Positions 37,201-50,620 of a stretch of 64,000 bases of DNA are shown one piece after another (position 1 is the first letter of the stretch; the number at the start of each line of letters is the position of its first letter). Made by a program: the position numbers and the translations under genes. Source of the DNA: Primulina eburnea (lineage: Eukaryota > Streptophyta > Magnoliopsida > Lamiales > Gesneriaceae); the NCBI RefSeq assembly GCF_022965805.1, contig NC_133102.1, forward strand, positions 3,852,885 through 3,916,884, read 5' to 3'. The notes below the pieces were generated by a model, which saw only the letters and a program-made list of their open reading frames with translations, searched no databases and had not been told where the DNA came from.

Positions 37201-37281
37201 CACGCAGATCTGTTGATTGTGCATTACTAAATTCCGATCTGATCATGTAGTACTTACTCCTGAGAACTGTGCAGAGCTCAT
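34257..37281 (-). CDS. RBL19: TMEM115/rhomboid-like protein 19
   Basis: Eight coding exons, minus strand: 37258-37281 (only 24 bases), 37024-37145, 36139-36199, 35875-36041, 35460-35565, 35129-35331, 34878-35018, 34257-34362. The spliced length is 930 bases, or 309 residues. The protein opens MSSAQFSGGTMFSGFTRLCKG. Hydrophobic membrane segments follow, with TIPFAWNLITAGYIEQSIYG, LLEPIWGSREFLKF and YMPISGFQGVLSGFLVGIKQ, and it ends in a charged soluble tail (ERGARALEERLGSERL). This is the plant TMEM115-like family (Arabidopsis RBL19, AT3G07950). The animal protein is a Golgi membrane protein tied to retrograde traffic. Active rhomboid proteases have GxSG. Here the matching spot reads GFQG, so the nucleophile serine is absent and protease activity is unlikely. 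Confidence 0.9.
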
Positions 37282-37963
37282 CTTGGGGAAAAAATGGGTT
37301 TGAATTAGGGTTTGATCGGATTCTGCAGTCGGCTGTTGATATCGAATTGTTGAATTCGCAATCAAATCTGAAGAACCTGAGCCTAAAACACGAACTGATT
37401 ACATAGTTCGTTGAGGCGAAGACGATTTGTTTAATTATTAAATAGTTAAAATTTTAACAAAATATCCCCCCAAAAAAATATCTTTCCAGGGGCCGAGGAC
37501 CAAGGTCCCTTTTATTTATTATTCATTTTTTAAAAAATTATTGATTATTTATAAAATTATTATTAATTTCTAAACATATAAATTAATAAACTAAAAGTTA
37601 TGATCATTAAATGTATAATATAATAACATCATATAATAACTATATAAAGTCAGTGCCTAATTTTGAAGTTGCACAAACCTTAATCACGTGATTTTAATAA
37701 ATTGTAATTAAATTATTTTTACAAACAAACTCTTATAATATTAATTTTGTGAGGCTAAAATGTATTAATTTCGTACCATTTATTGACTTATCCTAAGACC
37801 AAGTTGGTTAGCATAATGGTTGTTATGGTCCTGCTGAACTACAAAATTTGTTGAATGTTGTAGTGACCTGATGGATTGTTGGGCGACACTTTATTATTCC
37901 ATGTCTTGTTCCACAATCCCTTGATAATTTTAAACCAGGATTGAAATTATTCCTCAAATTCAG
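37282..37963. other. RBL19 promoter side, AT-rich, no gene seen
   Basis: The 5' UTR of the RBL19-like gene ends about here. The rest is AT-rich and leads into the KAS fragment. Nothing else is supported. Confidence 0.45.
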
Positions 37964-38209
37964 ACCTGTTTAACGATAAGGACCTGGAGCATGCAATGAA
38001 GCGAGGAGCTAAAACATATGCAGAAATACGTGGTTATGAGATGTCAGGTTATACACACACACACTTGTCCAATTTTTGCACCTTTGATATGTTTCAATCT
38101 TTTGTTTGGAAACAATATCATTAGTAAATCAGTGGATGGATATCACATTACTCAACCTCATGGGGAAGGCAGAGGCGCCGTTTTGGCAATGTCCCGTGCT
38201 TTGAAGCAG
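37964..38209 (+). pseudogene. Mitochondrial beta-ketoacyl-ACP synthase fragment, two exons
   Basis: Two neighbouring exon-like blocks, 37964-38047 and 38133-38209, join in frame with good splice sites. They give DLEHAMKRGAKTYAEIRGYEMS then VDGYHITQPHGEGRGAVLAMSRALKQ. This is the middle of a condensing enzyme of the KAS I/II class and looks most like plant mitochondrial KAS (AT2G04540 type). It is the segment between the active-site Cys and the first active-site His. Neither catalytic residue is inside the fragment. No other exons are found before 37964 or in the 890 bp after it. It is probably a gene shard left by duplication or transposition, although the shard itself has no stop codon. Confidence 0.7.
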
Positions 38210-39100
38210 GTATTCATATTGTAATCACCCTTAGGCTAACTGGCATTTTTTTAACATTTTCAGTATGTTTGCATGCTTAAAAATGAGATTTAGATTTAGA
38301 GGAAGAATTGGATTTGGCTGATGGCCTACAGCCTTAACCTAGTGTGAGAACGATTGGAGCAAATGTTGAAAGAAAATACTTTGATTTAGGCGGCAAATGT
38401 TGTCATGCTTGAGGAGTTTATGGATGTAGCAGCTATGAAACAATTATCAATCCTTGATATCTTAGTTTGATATTGATACTTGTTGGGTTTGGAGTTTCAA
38501 TTTTTGGTTGATTTTATGAACATCATGAGAAGTGTATTGCCCTAATTCTGAGATTTTCAACCACACTTGCAGGCATTTAATTTTCAATCACATCAATAAC
38601 CCCACCCACTACAACATGGATTATCGATTAAAAAAAATGTCAGCACGAAATCTAAAAATAACTTCAGCAAAACTATTTCTTTAGATAATTGGAGATATAA
38701 CTTGAATTTTTCATAAGAAAAAGTAACCAGTTATAGATTTTAAAAGTAATTATCTTGCTTACTCGTTGGTGTGCCCCCTAAACCAGATATGCAAAATACA
38801 GAAATCAACTTGCAACAAGATTGTAAATTTATGACGAACAAAAGGGACAAACAAAGAAACTATATGCAAAAAAGCATTTACAATGTTATGACTACATCAC
38901 ATCTACAAAAAGTGACGGTGTGTTTTTGCCAATCTCTGTGGACGCTAATTCCTATGCTGAGAATGTACCTATATGTTTCAACCCGAGAACATAAGATAAT
39001 CATTTTACAACTCTAAAAATCACGCATATACACGTTGCATACCTCCAACGGATGATCATCGTGACATGTTCGAAGCAAAGCGACAAGGTCTGGTTGTATG
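38210..39100. other. Space between KAS fragment and ABC1K 3' end
   Basis: AT-rich, with only short chance frames. The right part is probably the 3' UTR of the ABC1K gene. No further KAS exon was found. Confidence 0.5.
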
Positions 39101-42100
39101 CTATACCACCATTGCAATTTGCTTGGAAGGATAGGATGAAGGACCCATGTAAGCTTCACTGAGAGAGACAAATACGCGATGGCAAGCCAAAGCTGATGCC
39201 ACAAAGAACAATACAAATGAAGACCAACAGAATTTCAGCATTAATATCCGGTCTTTTCGAGCAGAATATGTTGCCTTAGAGAAAATAACTCTTAGTCTTC
39301 TATCTCGAAGGATGGATTCATACTCACTACTTGGAGAAGTTAGTCTGGTAGAAGAACCTATACTTCTGTACTTCGGTTCACTTGCCACCATCACTATGGA
39401 GCTTAATCTGGAAAGATTGAAATGCTTTACTAGCGCTTGACACATCCATTTGTATATTGTATCAGCAAGGGCCATGCAAAATTGTCGATGGAAAGGACTC
39501 GCCTCCTTCGAAACCGCTGCCCGTATCAATGAAGTTCCATCCTGTTGATAAATATGTTACTTCATTAAGCTCAAATATCATGGTAATAACATCAGTCTAC
39601 TTATTACACTAACCAGCTATTATATCACAAATTCGATATGGATGTGTAATATAATCACTTTCAGATGGACATTGATCCATGGGCAAAAGTTTCGACTTAT
39701 CAGGCTCTAGCAAACATTCAAATATGAAATAGATCCAGCAAAAAGAGAAGTGAAAACAAAATATCACTAACTCATACTAAGATAATCTTGAGCTAACCAC
39801 AATGAATACTAATGTCATTCCCACCCTTATTAGGAAAAACTGGCTCAAGCAATGAATAGGTACTCACTGCACTCATTAAAAGTCTTCTTAGAACAAAACC
39901 ATTTTTAGATGGCAGAAGTCTTAAAACCAGATTTGCCATATCAACTTCAGGGGCAACTTGCACTGAAGGACCAAGAGAAGCTCTAGTAGTTGATGGCAGC
40001 AACGAGAGCAACCGGTTCCTGGACATCAAATGGAAGAGTAAATTCTAGAAGAAAGCACTAGGCTAAAACTGATAATTAATCAATCAAAACAGAAGTGACG
40101 TTTACAAAAATAATCAATCAGACAATCTCATTTGAGAACTGACACTGTAATCTCATTGGATATAAAAAATAATGAACGGACAATCACATTTGAGAACTGA
40201 CACTGTATTCTCATTACATATATAAATTGCCAAATTACAGTTTCAGAGTGAAATCTTCTTCCGACTCAAAATTTAGAAAAGTCATTAGTAAAACAAACCT
40301 GGTTACTCATTACGGAACAATATTATATTAAATAATTAAAAGCTATAATTACAAAAAACGAAAAAAAAGCCCAGAACATATTAATAACAAGAAGAGGAAA
40401 TTATACCTGGTTGCTCCAACTCTTAAGAAAAGTGCAAGCCTATTCCATTGAAATTCTCTCCTTCTGTTAAATACTACCTGAAATGAAAGCTTAAGTCAAC
40501 TAACAAACAAAAAGCTGCCATGAGCTATAACAGTATATTCCTATACATCACGTTGTTATTCACATCATATTTTGCATTTGATTTTATGGTGATAAACTTT
40601 ATATATTTTTCAAAGTAACCAGAGCTATTGTCTTGACCTAAAAAAAGACCAAAAAGAATCATAAAAGGAAAGATATATCAGCCAAGAAACGAGGTCGTAT
40701 GATAACTCAGTTATTAAAATCTTCTGCATTAATATGCTCATCCTCATAAGCTACAAAGTAAACAATGGGTGTCACATTGCAACAGTCACAGAAGTCCAAA
40801 TCAAAGTTAATCGCCAAATAACTAAGGATAATACAGTGACGACTTCAACAAAGTACCGAATGTAAAACTCTCCTGGCAGGAGGAGAATCATCAACAAGAA
40901 GTTTTTGGACAACAAAAGGGCATGCGGCTTCAAATGTCTTGAATGTTGGATCTGCAGCAATTGCCAATCCTGCAGGACAGATGAACAAACCCCAGATAAA
41001 ATTGTTACGCACTATTCAATTGCATCGGTTCACGTAGAAAAGGCCAAGAGGGAAAAATTAATATAAAATATCTAAATCATTCTACATTACAACTCACAAC
41101 CCGAAAAATGCACACATAGTTAATGTAGACAGAAAAGAGCAAACTCCTTTGTCCGTTTTAACTGTAATTAGAGAAGAAGCAGTAGACGTAAACCATCCAG
41201 CAATCTGATCAAGTAAATAAGGGAATACAAAACCCCCCAACAAGTTACACAGCTTTACAATGCTCTTACTTTAAATACAAGAATTAAGCCACCAAATATT
41301 GCTCTCCTGTATGACAATATAATTATCTGATAGGTAGGCCTGACATGCTTCTAAGATTTGTTATCCAAATCAGTTTAAGACATAATGGTAGTTTGTTAAA
41401 ACTGGAGCCTGATTACAGATGAACTTGGTCATGAACATGGGAGAAAATGGGTTGTTTAAGTTTATGCCCTTCCCTTCAATCTATTTAAAAAATGACTTTC
41501 AACCAAAAACACATGATACAACCCACTGCAAACTGATATTTTAACATTTGGAGATATTTTTTAAAATTCAAATTTGTTAGGGTCAATTGTAGATAATTGC
41601 AACTGTCTATTTATTCAGACCAGCTGGGGTTCACTTCTTTATGATAATTGTAAATGAAAGAACAACTACTACTTGTTCCAACATGAAACGGTAAGGGTAA
41701 TACATAGCTGCAACATGTCTTTAAAGAAGAGCTTTTTGCAACTAGAACAGGGCTAAATCATAGTTTTCCAAACACCAACTCTACTTTAATAATAAGTCCA
41801 CTGCTAAGGTGTAGAGAAAGTACAACAGCGACATTTAAGCATTTAGTTATTCAGGTAGTTTGAAGGATGTGAGTTTGACTAATTTTAAATGGTTCATTTT
41901 ATTAGTGAGGTTGACATTCCCACGGACACTAAATTGACCAAGTCGTCAACCAGAAAACTATGCGAATAAAGCATACTGATTTTAATAGCTAGGGATGTAA
42001 TTAATCATATCCACAGAACTCTTCTAAAAAAGAAAATATCAATTCATTGGAGCTAATATATTATCTAACACTATGGTTCTCCTAAATTCTTCGTTTTCAA

Positions 42101-45100
42101 CAAAATAAATAACAAAAGGAAAAGTAACGATTGAGCTGATGTATGTGCATGACGTCTACAGTCTACACTGTTGCAGATTTTTTGTGCCAGCTCTTTAGAG
42201 GACTTACCTTCTAGAGAAGCAAGAGAACGCAGGACAAGTATGAAGTATGGTGGCATGCGGCAATGATACTTCAATGCTATAGACCATATTTTTCCCAGAA
42301 CCTTTAGAACAAGCAATCAAGCAAGTAGTCACAAAACTAATCAATACGAAAACATCATGATATTTAACTGAAAGGAAATTACTGAAATCTTCAAGTAAAT
42401 TAAAGTGTTTTCCAACATGATAAAACATATATGCCCCGAAAGAATCAAGTATAAAATAAAAAAATCATCAGAAAATGAGATGATCAATACACTATAAATT
42501 GAAACGGAAATATCGATATAAAGATGCATAAAACTCTCAGATTGATTCATCTCAATGAATGAAAAAAAATCAAAGCAGCTGTTAATTTCATGCATATGGG
42601 AAATTCAAGACATAGATTCCCATTTTCGCATCGAAGACTTCAGACCAAAAATGAAGCAGCAGAGAGATTTCTATTGATTACTGAGCAAAGGCCTCCGATT
42701 CTATGACCCCAAACCCAGTGTCATGTGTAGTCAGGACAGTATTTGAAATTAAATAAAAGATCCACATAATTGCAACCCTTCAACATTCCTTGAAAATTTC
42801 ACCGGTACATTGAAATGTTGACCAGCACGGTACACGCAGAACTGACCCACATCCAACTCGGAAATCTAAATAAGTAAATATTATTCAACAAGTTTCCGAA
42901 ACAACAAGCGTCATTTTATTACATGATAGGACCTCAAATTGAAGCTTCAGTAATCCTTCTAAATCTACATTGATCATCAAGGAAAGTTACACGAGCTATA
43001 TAACCTGACAAACTAGATTGTGCGGGATCATACAAGTTCCATGTGATGATTAATGTATGGATTCCAAATTCTTTTGTCAAAACATGATTAAACATAACTC
43101 TGCTACTCTTTTAACTGTCTAGAATAGCATTAAAAGACTTTCTTACCAGACTAAACTTAACACTAGGAACTCCACTGCTAAATTCCAACTTCCCTAGGGC
43201 ATCCTCCAAGTCCTGAATGATTTGAAAGAATGTCAATTATACCAATAAATATCTTTAAATATAACCAATGATCCATCAGAATATAACAATTTGAAGTGCT
43301 ATCAAAAGAACACCTATACTCACAAGACAGTCTTCGCAAGTATTATTATAATAAAATAGTCTTTTATCAAAAAAAAAAAAAAAAAGAAGACAGTCATCTG
43401 AAATGCAAGGAAAAACACAGAACATATGCATGAACAGACCAAATAACTTCAGATATGGATACTACCATGGTGAAAAGTTGTATATTAGTTCCCGGTCTTA
43501 TAACATCCATTTCAGTCAAATCATACACGAGGGATGCCCAATCACCATTCACTATGTGCACAATGGAAGCAAGCATAGCATATTGATGTCTCTTCTCCAT
43601 CCGACAAACCAAGCCAAAATCAAGGAATCTGTCACAATATCAAGGTGAATAAGAAGTAAGAAAAATATCAGGCGTCAAAAATATTATCCATCTCAACCAG
43701 CAGGTGTTGAAGTGCAACAAGACATGTACAAAACATCATATCACTAGTTCACAATAGGTGAATTTACCCAATTTTCCCGGATGATAAGTAACGTAAATTT
43801 CCAGGATGTGGGTCCGCATGCAACAAGCCAGTCTCAAGAAGCTGAATCAGTGATGCCTCTACTCCTTTGTTGACCTAGAGTGTTCGAGGCAGAAGAATCA
43901 ATGAGCATAATTCACAAACAGAACTGATAGACTAGACAAGCACATGAGAGTTGACTACTTTTCCAGTGTTAGATTAAATTAAGACATGTTTTTTTATTTA
44001 TTTGAAACTAAACTTTATTAATTAAGACACTGTTTTTTTATTTATTTGAAACTAAACTTTATTATAAAAATAGAAGGGATTACAAAGAAGCGGATTAGTA
44101 ATCCGCAAAATACCTAATAAAGGAATTAGCAAAAACCACTGCTACACTAGTGTCAGGAACATTAAACATTTTAAGCCCCTAACTAGATCTGAAATAAATA
44201 AATGATTAAACTCTGGAATCGCAACTCTGAATTTGATCTTCTCCCACACCTCGTCCAAAAACTCCGAATAAGTAAAAATTATATTGTTTCTCTCCAACCA
44301 AATCGACCAAAAGATGCAATGAATGCAAGCCGCATGGGCAAACACAATTTGTGTATTAACTTGAACTTTCTTTTTAACAGTGAATCCATATAAAAGAGAA
44401 AGTAATTCACTTTTCATATGCCATAACTGTTCTTTCCAAGCATTGACAAAAACTTACATCACCAAACTTTTAGTTTTAGCAAGAATAGATTTTTTCTCAT
44501 AGATTTATGAAAAATTGCAACAAGATTTATGGTTTTAGGAGTTTATCTTATCACCAACGTGTTACTTAGGGGAATTGGTATTAATAAGTCACACATTCTG
44601 CTGGTAGGCATGTTTATTTTTAAAACCTTTCAAATACAGCTTTGGTTCGAGCACTAAGTCTCCGGCTAGTACAATATATGGACAACTATTATGTTATACT
44701 AATTAAATTTCCTTCCATAGCTCTACTACTTTTGCAACTAGGAATGTTTTACCTATGAGTTTAATTTTCTAAGTATGCAATTCCATCAATTATTGTGTGA
44801 AGCCCAACAAAAAAAAACTCAGTTGTGGATACACATGTACTATATCCAAGATCAAAGTAGTATGACATACTATAGAAGCTCATAAGGTGTAATAGCTTTC
44901 TAGTTAAATGCATGCTCCTTTTATATAGCTAGCCTTGCAATCCATAAAGAGCCTAATGAAATCTACATACCAAATCCAGAAGCTTTTCCTTGGATTCTTT
45001 TGAAGATACATATATCAATTCGCTCGGACTGTCCCCAGCCATCCATTCCATAGTTAGAACTCTTTTTGTGGTCAAATGCTGAACTACTTTAGGCAAACAA

Positions 45101-48100
45101 ATAAACGGAAAGCGAGAATGGACATCCTGCAGAGAAAAATACCAAACTGAGGTAAAAGCTAATTCAAAATAAAAATGGACTGGAAAAAAATATATGTTTC
45201 ATATAGTAGCTCTAGACTCCAGAATTAACCAATCATTTACTTCTATCAAGCAAAACAACCTGTCTCGCTAACAGCCTAATTCAATTTGCTGAAGTTAACA
45301 TATATTTGAGAAATTGAGATAAACTCGAGCTTATGTCAACAAGTCCCATTTAGCTAATCCGATATCAAAGTGAAAATCACTAGGATAAAAGTTAAAGAAT
45401 AAATAGATACACGATGTTTCTTTCATTTGCAATTTGTTCAAAAGGGCACGATGATACGAAAATATATCACCGACTATTTTCCCCAACTATGAAAAGGATT
45501 AGGTTTTTGTTCACTCTGGATGACCACAAAACACCTTCTTGCATTTGATTTTATCATGACAAGACTGCTGTCACTGCGATCACAATAATATACTAATAAC
45601 ATAAAAAGACATAATATCGAATGCAATAATATAATTACAGTTAATAGGGATGCCTCTTTGTTTAGTGAAAATAATCATGTCCACAGATTAGGTGGAAACA
45701 GAGTCTTACCACTACCAATCATCGAATGCAATGTTATACTGTCAACCTTGAAGGTGGTTCATACAAATCTAACTAGTATGCTGTTCCCTGGTTCAATGTA
45801 AACAAAGAAGAAATTTCCCCGTTTTCTCTCTAAAAGTTTGTCCATGATTTTTCAGAAATTTGGGGAGCGGTGTTGCGTCAAAAGTAACTACATTATGTCT
45901 AGAACTAAGAATTACCATGAATTCTAAAGCATTTGCAGCCTCCAAGTTGTAATCTAACTCCCCAAGCAACCCTTTTCCAAGTTCATCAGCATACAATCGA
46001 GGGTCACTTTTTCTTTTGGCTATCTTCTGAAGTAGTCCCAGCTGAAATAGCTTTTAAAAAATAAAATAACAGCGCTATGTGCAAATGGCAGGAATAATAC
46101 AAATACAAGGGATTGAAGCAAACCCCTAAGCGAAGAATGTAAATATCTCGAACAACCAAATGGCGTAAGTTAGGACGCTGAACTTTCACAGCAACTCGAA
46201 ACCCATCGAGAGTACTTGCCTCGTAAACCTATAAAATGTCAAGAGATATAAAAAACAAGAGCGAATGGTGATGTGACTCATGAAAAAATCATCAATATCT
46301 AGTTCTTTTTTTAGTACTCTTTATTTATTGATAACATGTGATGTTAACATTCTATACCTGCCCAAATGAAGCTGCAGCTACCGGCTCTTTGGAGAAATAG
46401 CTGAAGAATGCATCAACAGGAGAACCTAAATCTTCCTCAACAATCTTCATGGATTCAGCCCTGGGGAAAGGTGGGATTTGATCATGTAGCTCTGATAATG
46501 CCTGTGGTCATAACTAAAACCAGAAATGAGAAAACATTCTAAAATCTAGTTTGAGATACAAAGAAAATTCAACTGTATTTTAGAGGTCAGTGATCATGTT
46601 AATGTGACCGCTTCAGTCAATATGTTACTTGAGCTTTCAATATTGTTACAATTTAATCGCATTCTCTTTTCGAAACATGCTTTTCTATCCAGTGAGTACA
46701 TGCAGCGTGTATTATACATAAAATTCTGATTGTTTGACCACACATAATTATGAATGAATTTTACTTGACAAATACAATTAACTAGTCAAAGAAGATCCTG
46801 AAAGAGTACCACAAATTTGAACTCCACCACAATGAAATTGTTGTAAAAGTGATAACGGGGTTGTTCTTGCTAACCACCCATTTTATTATACTTTCTGCCT
46901 TTTTGTTGTAATATATCATTATTGGGAGGAGAGATTCAAATAGGATTGCCACGGAGCTTACAACTCATGACAATCCATAGTCTGTTCTCTCTCTTGTCTC
47001 TAAAAAATTATACACTTCGGTTAAGAATGGGGAAGGGTCTTGACATAAGGAACATCCCACCGATGTCAAAGGTTGAGATGACAAAATTTCAGATGAAATA
47101 TTGGAAGTGACAAGGAACCGGATATGGCTCGATATTCAACCACAAAACATGTTGTTCAACAAGATAGCTGAACGTTTCCCAATTTATTTCTGGTTGGTCA
47201 GTGATACCCTATGCCATAATTCCACATGCACAGTTGTTTCCCAAAACAAAAGTAGCCATACGTATGCCAGGCATCACACCTTCGATATTTCAGAACCGAT
47301 CATATCTGGCCTTGTAGAAAGGGACTGACCAGCTGCACAAAAGCACAGGCTTCCATAAGAAAAAATGGAAATACTTGACATGAAACACCTCAAAACTTCT
47401 ATCCCATACGCAGGAGATGCCATATCACCTTTTATAAAAGTGGGACCCAAATTTAGCATTGTTTCTTTTAATATTATCCCAAAGTTGTATTTGGAAATAT
47501 TTTCACCAGCATCCTTGTTGCTAGCTGAATTGATCCCTGAGATCCTGGATTTGATTGCAGCGGAAACAAAGGCAGTAAAGACCTTCCACAAGATACGAAT
47601 GGGTAAGAATAAAGTTATATGAATAACAGCTCATTGAATATAAGAATTAGATCGAGCATGAATTTGCTGCAGGGCCATTGCTTAAAGAAAGGAATGTGTT
47701 TGCCTGGAGCCAGCGAAGTAAAGTACTGTTAAAACTTTAAAAAACACAGTGCCTTTGTCCAAAAATAGATAAAAATTAAGAAGCAGACGTACTTTCTTTG
47801 GAAATATTTGCTGGAAATGAACAATAATAGGCAAAGATGAAATGTGAATTATGTCAAACATTTTAGAACAGAATACCTCGAGAAGTCGGAGAACCACTAT
47901 ATGTGGCCGCAAAGTGAAATAATCAGTAACTTCTTGCAGATCATAGGTCTCCGGAAGTGGTTTTGTCCACATCTTGGAGAGATAGTAAACATAGATAGCA
48001 TATACCTCGAGAGCTTTAAGATCAGCCAGAAACAAATCAATACCCAAGAGTTCTGTCCAAACAAGAAATGAGAGGGTAGATATTTAATCTGTACAACATG

Positions 48101-49202
48101 TCAGAATCTCATAACATTCCTGACCAGCTTACATGAAGTATGTTAACACTATCATCATATGCATAGTGATCTTAGACTGAATTCAGGAACGGCTAAGTTG
48201 AGCTACAAGGTTCTGGCTAAAGAGTATGTTTTACGTAATGTGCTATCTTTTTCCATAAACAGAGTGAGATATGCACAGAGGTAACTCAGATGCCATAGCA
48301 TATGACGGCATTATACAAGCCACCCAGTATTGCAACTCCTATAAAGATGACATCATCAACTTCCACAAATTCAACGGTTTGGTGACATTGACCAACTTGT
48401 TTAATGAAATCATTATGCTGTTTGAGCATGTAAAATCCTATCAGCCTTTGTATGAATAACCCCCTGAGTAGCAAAATAAACTCTAAACCACTATCCAAAC
48501 GACAAACACATTATTTACACTGCCCCTACATAATAAGTTCACTCTTTATCAAAATTCAAGACATATAAGAATCCTGTATATGTATGCACATAGGATTATA
48601 AGCACGAGTTACAATGACTAAGATGATCCTCCATTCCACCAGTTCAAGTGAAAATACTAAACATCCAAGTGTTTAACTACTTGAAAAGTGGATATTAGTT
48701 TAAGTGGTGGTAGACTGTAAAAAACCTAAAGCTTTCACATTTCAAAACCCTTATATACAAGTCTATCACCATTCAAAACAATGTCATTTCAAATACCAGG
48801 AAAAGATAGTCACCATAATTATAATTGAAATGCAATGTACAACGTTAGTTGAATACCAGGATAATAAGGCTGAGGCCAAGAGGGAAAACGTAATGATGAC
48901 GCACGTGGATCCTCTACATTCCTCAACCATATTAAATCCTCCACTGATTTCGAAATCTCCGGAATCCGAAACGATTTATTCGCCCATTGCAAGCCTTTGC
49001 TCAACCCTTTACAAATAAAACTCGCATCAGTTCGAACCACTTCCACGACATTCCCCAGCGCCCCACCTTTTTTACCCAAATTTTGGTTGTTAAATTCGAC
49101 ATCTTTACTGCTTTTGTGCGAGTGATGCTTCTTCCTTACTCTCGGACTGGCTGATGTAGAACAAGCGACAGGAAACATCGTTGATACTGAAGCCATTTCC
49201 AT
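39101..49202 (-). CDS. ABC1K atypical kinase, plastid type
   Basis: Sixteen exons, minus strand: 48857-49202, 47877-48052, 47429-47582, 47280-47332, 46358-46501, 46124-46228, 45916-46041, 44971-45126, 43768-43874, 43466-43628, 43147-43212, 42208-42301, 40857-40969, 40407-40477, 39868-40018, 39101-39541. The spliced length is 2,466 bases, or 821 residues. The start is at 49202, or at the second ATG at 49196. A Ser/Lys/His-rich leader suggests a chloroplast transit peptide. All ABC1/UbiB marks are present: KAGQS near 225-229 (the KxGQ motif), AAASFGQ near 285-291, VAVK (Lys306), TMEW near 393-396, HADPHPGN near 439-446, DFG near 458-460. One hydrophobic segment lies near 778-798. Plant relatives (ABC1K2/ABC1K6 type) sit in plastoglobules and affect prenylquinone metabolism. 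I cannot pick the paralogue by eye. No lesion is seen. Confidence 0.9.
43981..44065. repeat. 43-bp tandem duplication beside a LINE tail
   Basis: AAGACA.TG followed by TTTTTTTATTTATTTGAAAC occurs at 43981 and again at 44024. It lies at the 3' border of the LINE fragment, so it may include a duplicated target site or LINE tail. Confidence 0.8.
44040..44420 (-). mobile_element. LINE 3' tail in an ABC1K intron
   Basis: The minus strand encodes the same C-terminal LINE motif as the copy at 860-1560: [16 protein letters not shown], then [27 protein letters not shown] 3' UTR and an A-rich end follow near 44040. It is 5'-truncated and lies in the intron 43875-44970. It has the same orientation as the host gene. 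Confidence 0.75.
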
Positions 49203-49727
49203 AAACTGGGAAATTAAACCAAAAATTATGTGATTCAAAACGAATTTGTCATAATGGGGAAGATTATTGGATCATATCGTTTGTGAAATTAGGTGAGTCG
49301 AGCGGCAAAGATCAGAGATATGCATGGAATTGGGGATTTATACGTTCTCTGTCGAGACGTGTGGCTGTGGTCCGATTTGCTTGGTGATTTTAATGGGACG
49401 CTTTATCCGTACACTTGACCCATTGGGCTACTCAACTGGGCCACACAGGAAACTTGCAGTGCAGGTGGCTTCTCAGTTATATATGTATTGTCAAGTCTTG
49501 CATTTTAGTCTGTCAACTCCAAATTTTGGTAAAATGGAATCAAAATTTTAAAAGGGGATGAAACCCGAAATATGATTTCGAAAAACAAATATTTATAATT
49601 TCGACAATCATTAAATTAAGTCGATCACCAACAAAAATCTCGTAGTAGAGAATAAAATGTATCTACATACCAAAAGAAACATAGCATGAATTAGTAATAA
49701 TTTGTTGTTGTTACATATAAATGTTTA
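49203..49727. other. ABC1K upstream region
   Basis: This is the expected promoter and 5' UTR of the ABC1K gene. Only short chance frames are present, and nothing specific can be named. Confidence 0.45.
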
Positions 49728-50505
49728 GGCATTGTTTGGTGTGCATGATAAGGAGGGATTGATTGTTAATCCTTCACTTATCATGTGTTTGGTGTGCATG
49801 ATTAAGATTGTGATAGGCCCGTTCAGCCCGCACCCGGCCCGCACTATATGCATTATTATCCTCATGTGGGTGATTATATAATCCTTTGGGGGAGAAGGGA
49901 TTATGTTTGATTAATTTAAATTTTTCTTTAATATTCTAAAGTTTAAAATAATTATAGATTCAAAAAATTTAATAATATTTAAATATAATTTTTAATTTGA
50001 CTAATAGTATAAATAATTTAATTATTATTGATCATCTTTTTAATTATTATATTATTTTTAATTATAATATTATAATTTTTATTAATCATTTTTATTATTC
50101 GAATTTGTATTAATATTTTAATTATCACAATAAATGCATATTTATATTATTATCAAAATTTAATTATTTCTTATAATATTAATCGGTTTTTTAGTTTTTT
50201 TTTTTCGAAAATTGGAATTGATGAAAATTTAATAATTAATATAATATTTAAATTTATTTATAATTTTTTAAATAAATTAATTCTAGATATTTTATTTATT
50301 TATTCAATCATTTTAAGAATATATTACTAACTAATATATGATGAGGGCATTTTAGTAAATAATTAACAAAAATAATCAAGCAAGTTAAACTCATGTCAAA
50401 CATCATATAATTTATCATGATGTATTGTGTATCCTTACTTTTTATTTTATAATCACTATTATTATATATCATTTACTTATCCTATCACACGAACCAAACG
50501 GTGCC
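49728..50505. mobile_element. PIF/Harbinger (Tourist-like) MITE, 778 bp
   Basis: The left end GGCATTGTTTGGTGTGCATG and the right end, read in complement, GGCACCGTTTGGTTCGTGTG form imperfect inverted termini. TTA flanks each side (49725-49727 and 50506-50508). A 3-bp TTA/TAA duplication with a GGC..GTTTGGT end is diagnostic for PIF/Harbinger elements. The interior is extremely AT-rich and encodes no transposase. Confidence 0.85.
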
Positions 50506-50620
50506 TTAATATATTCTGTGTTTAAATATAATATAATATAATATATGTGTGCTCGCAACCTGTATTAATGATTCCATGCGAATCTGGATCGCCTTTTTTC
50601 TGCATGTGATTTCGATTTCA

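Noticed and set aside
39101..49202. Assigning a specific ABC1K number
   Set aside because: ABC1K2 and ABC1K6 relatives share the visible features, and a phylogeny is needed to choose between them.
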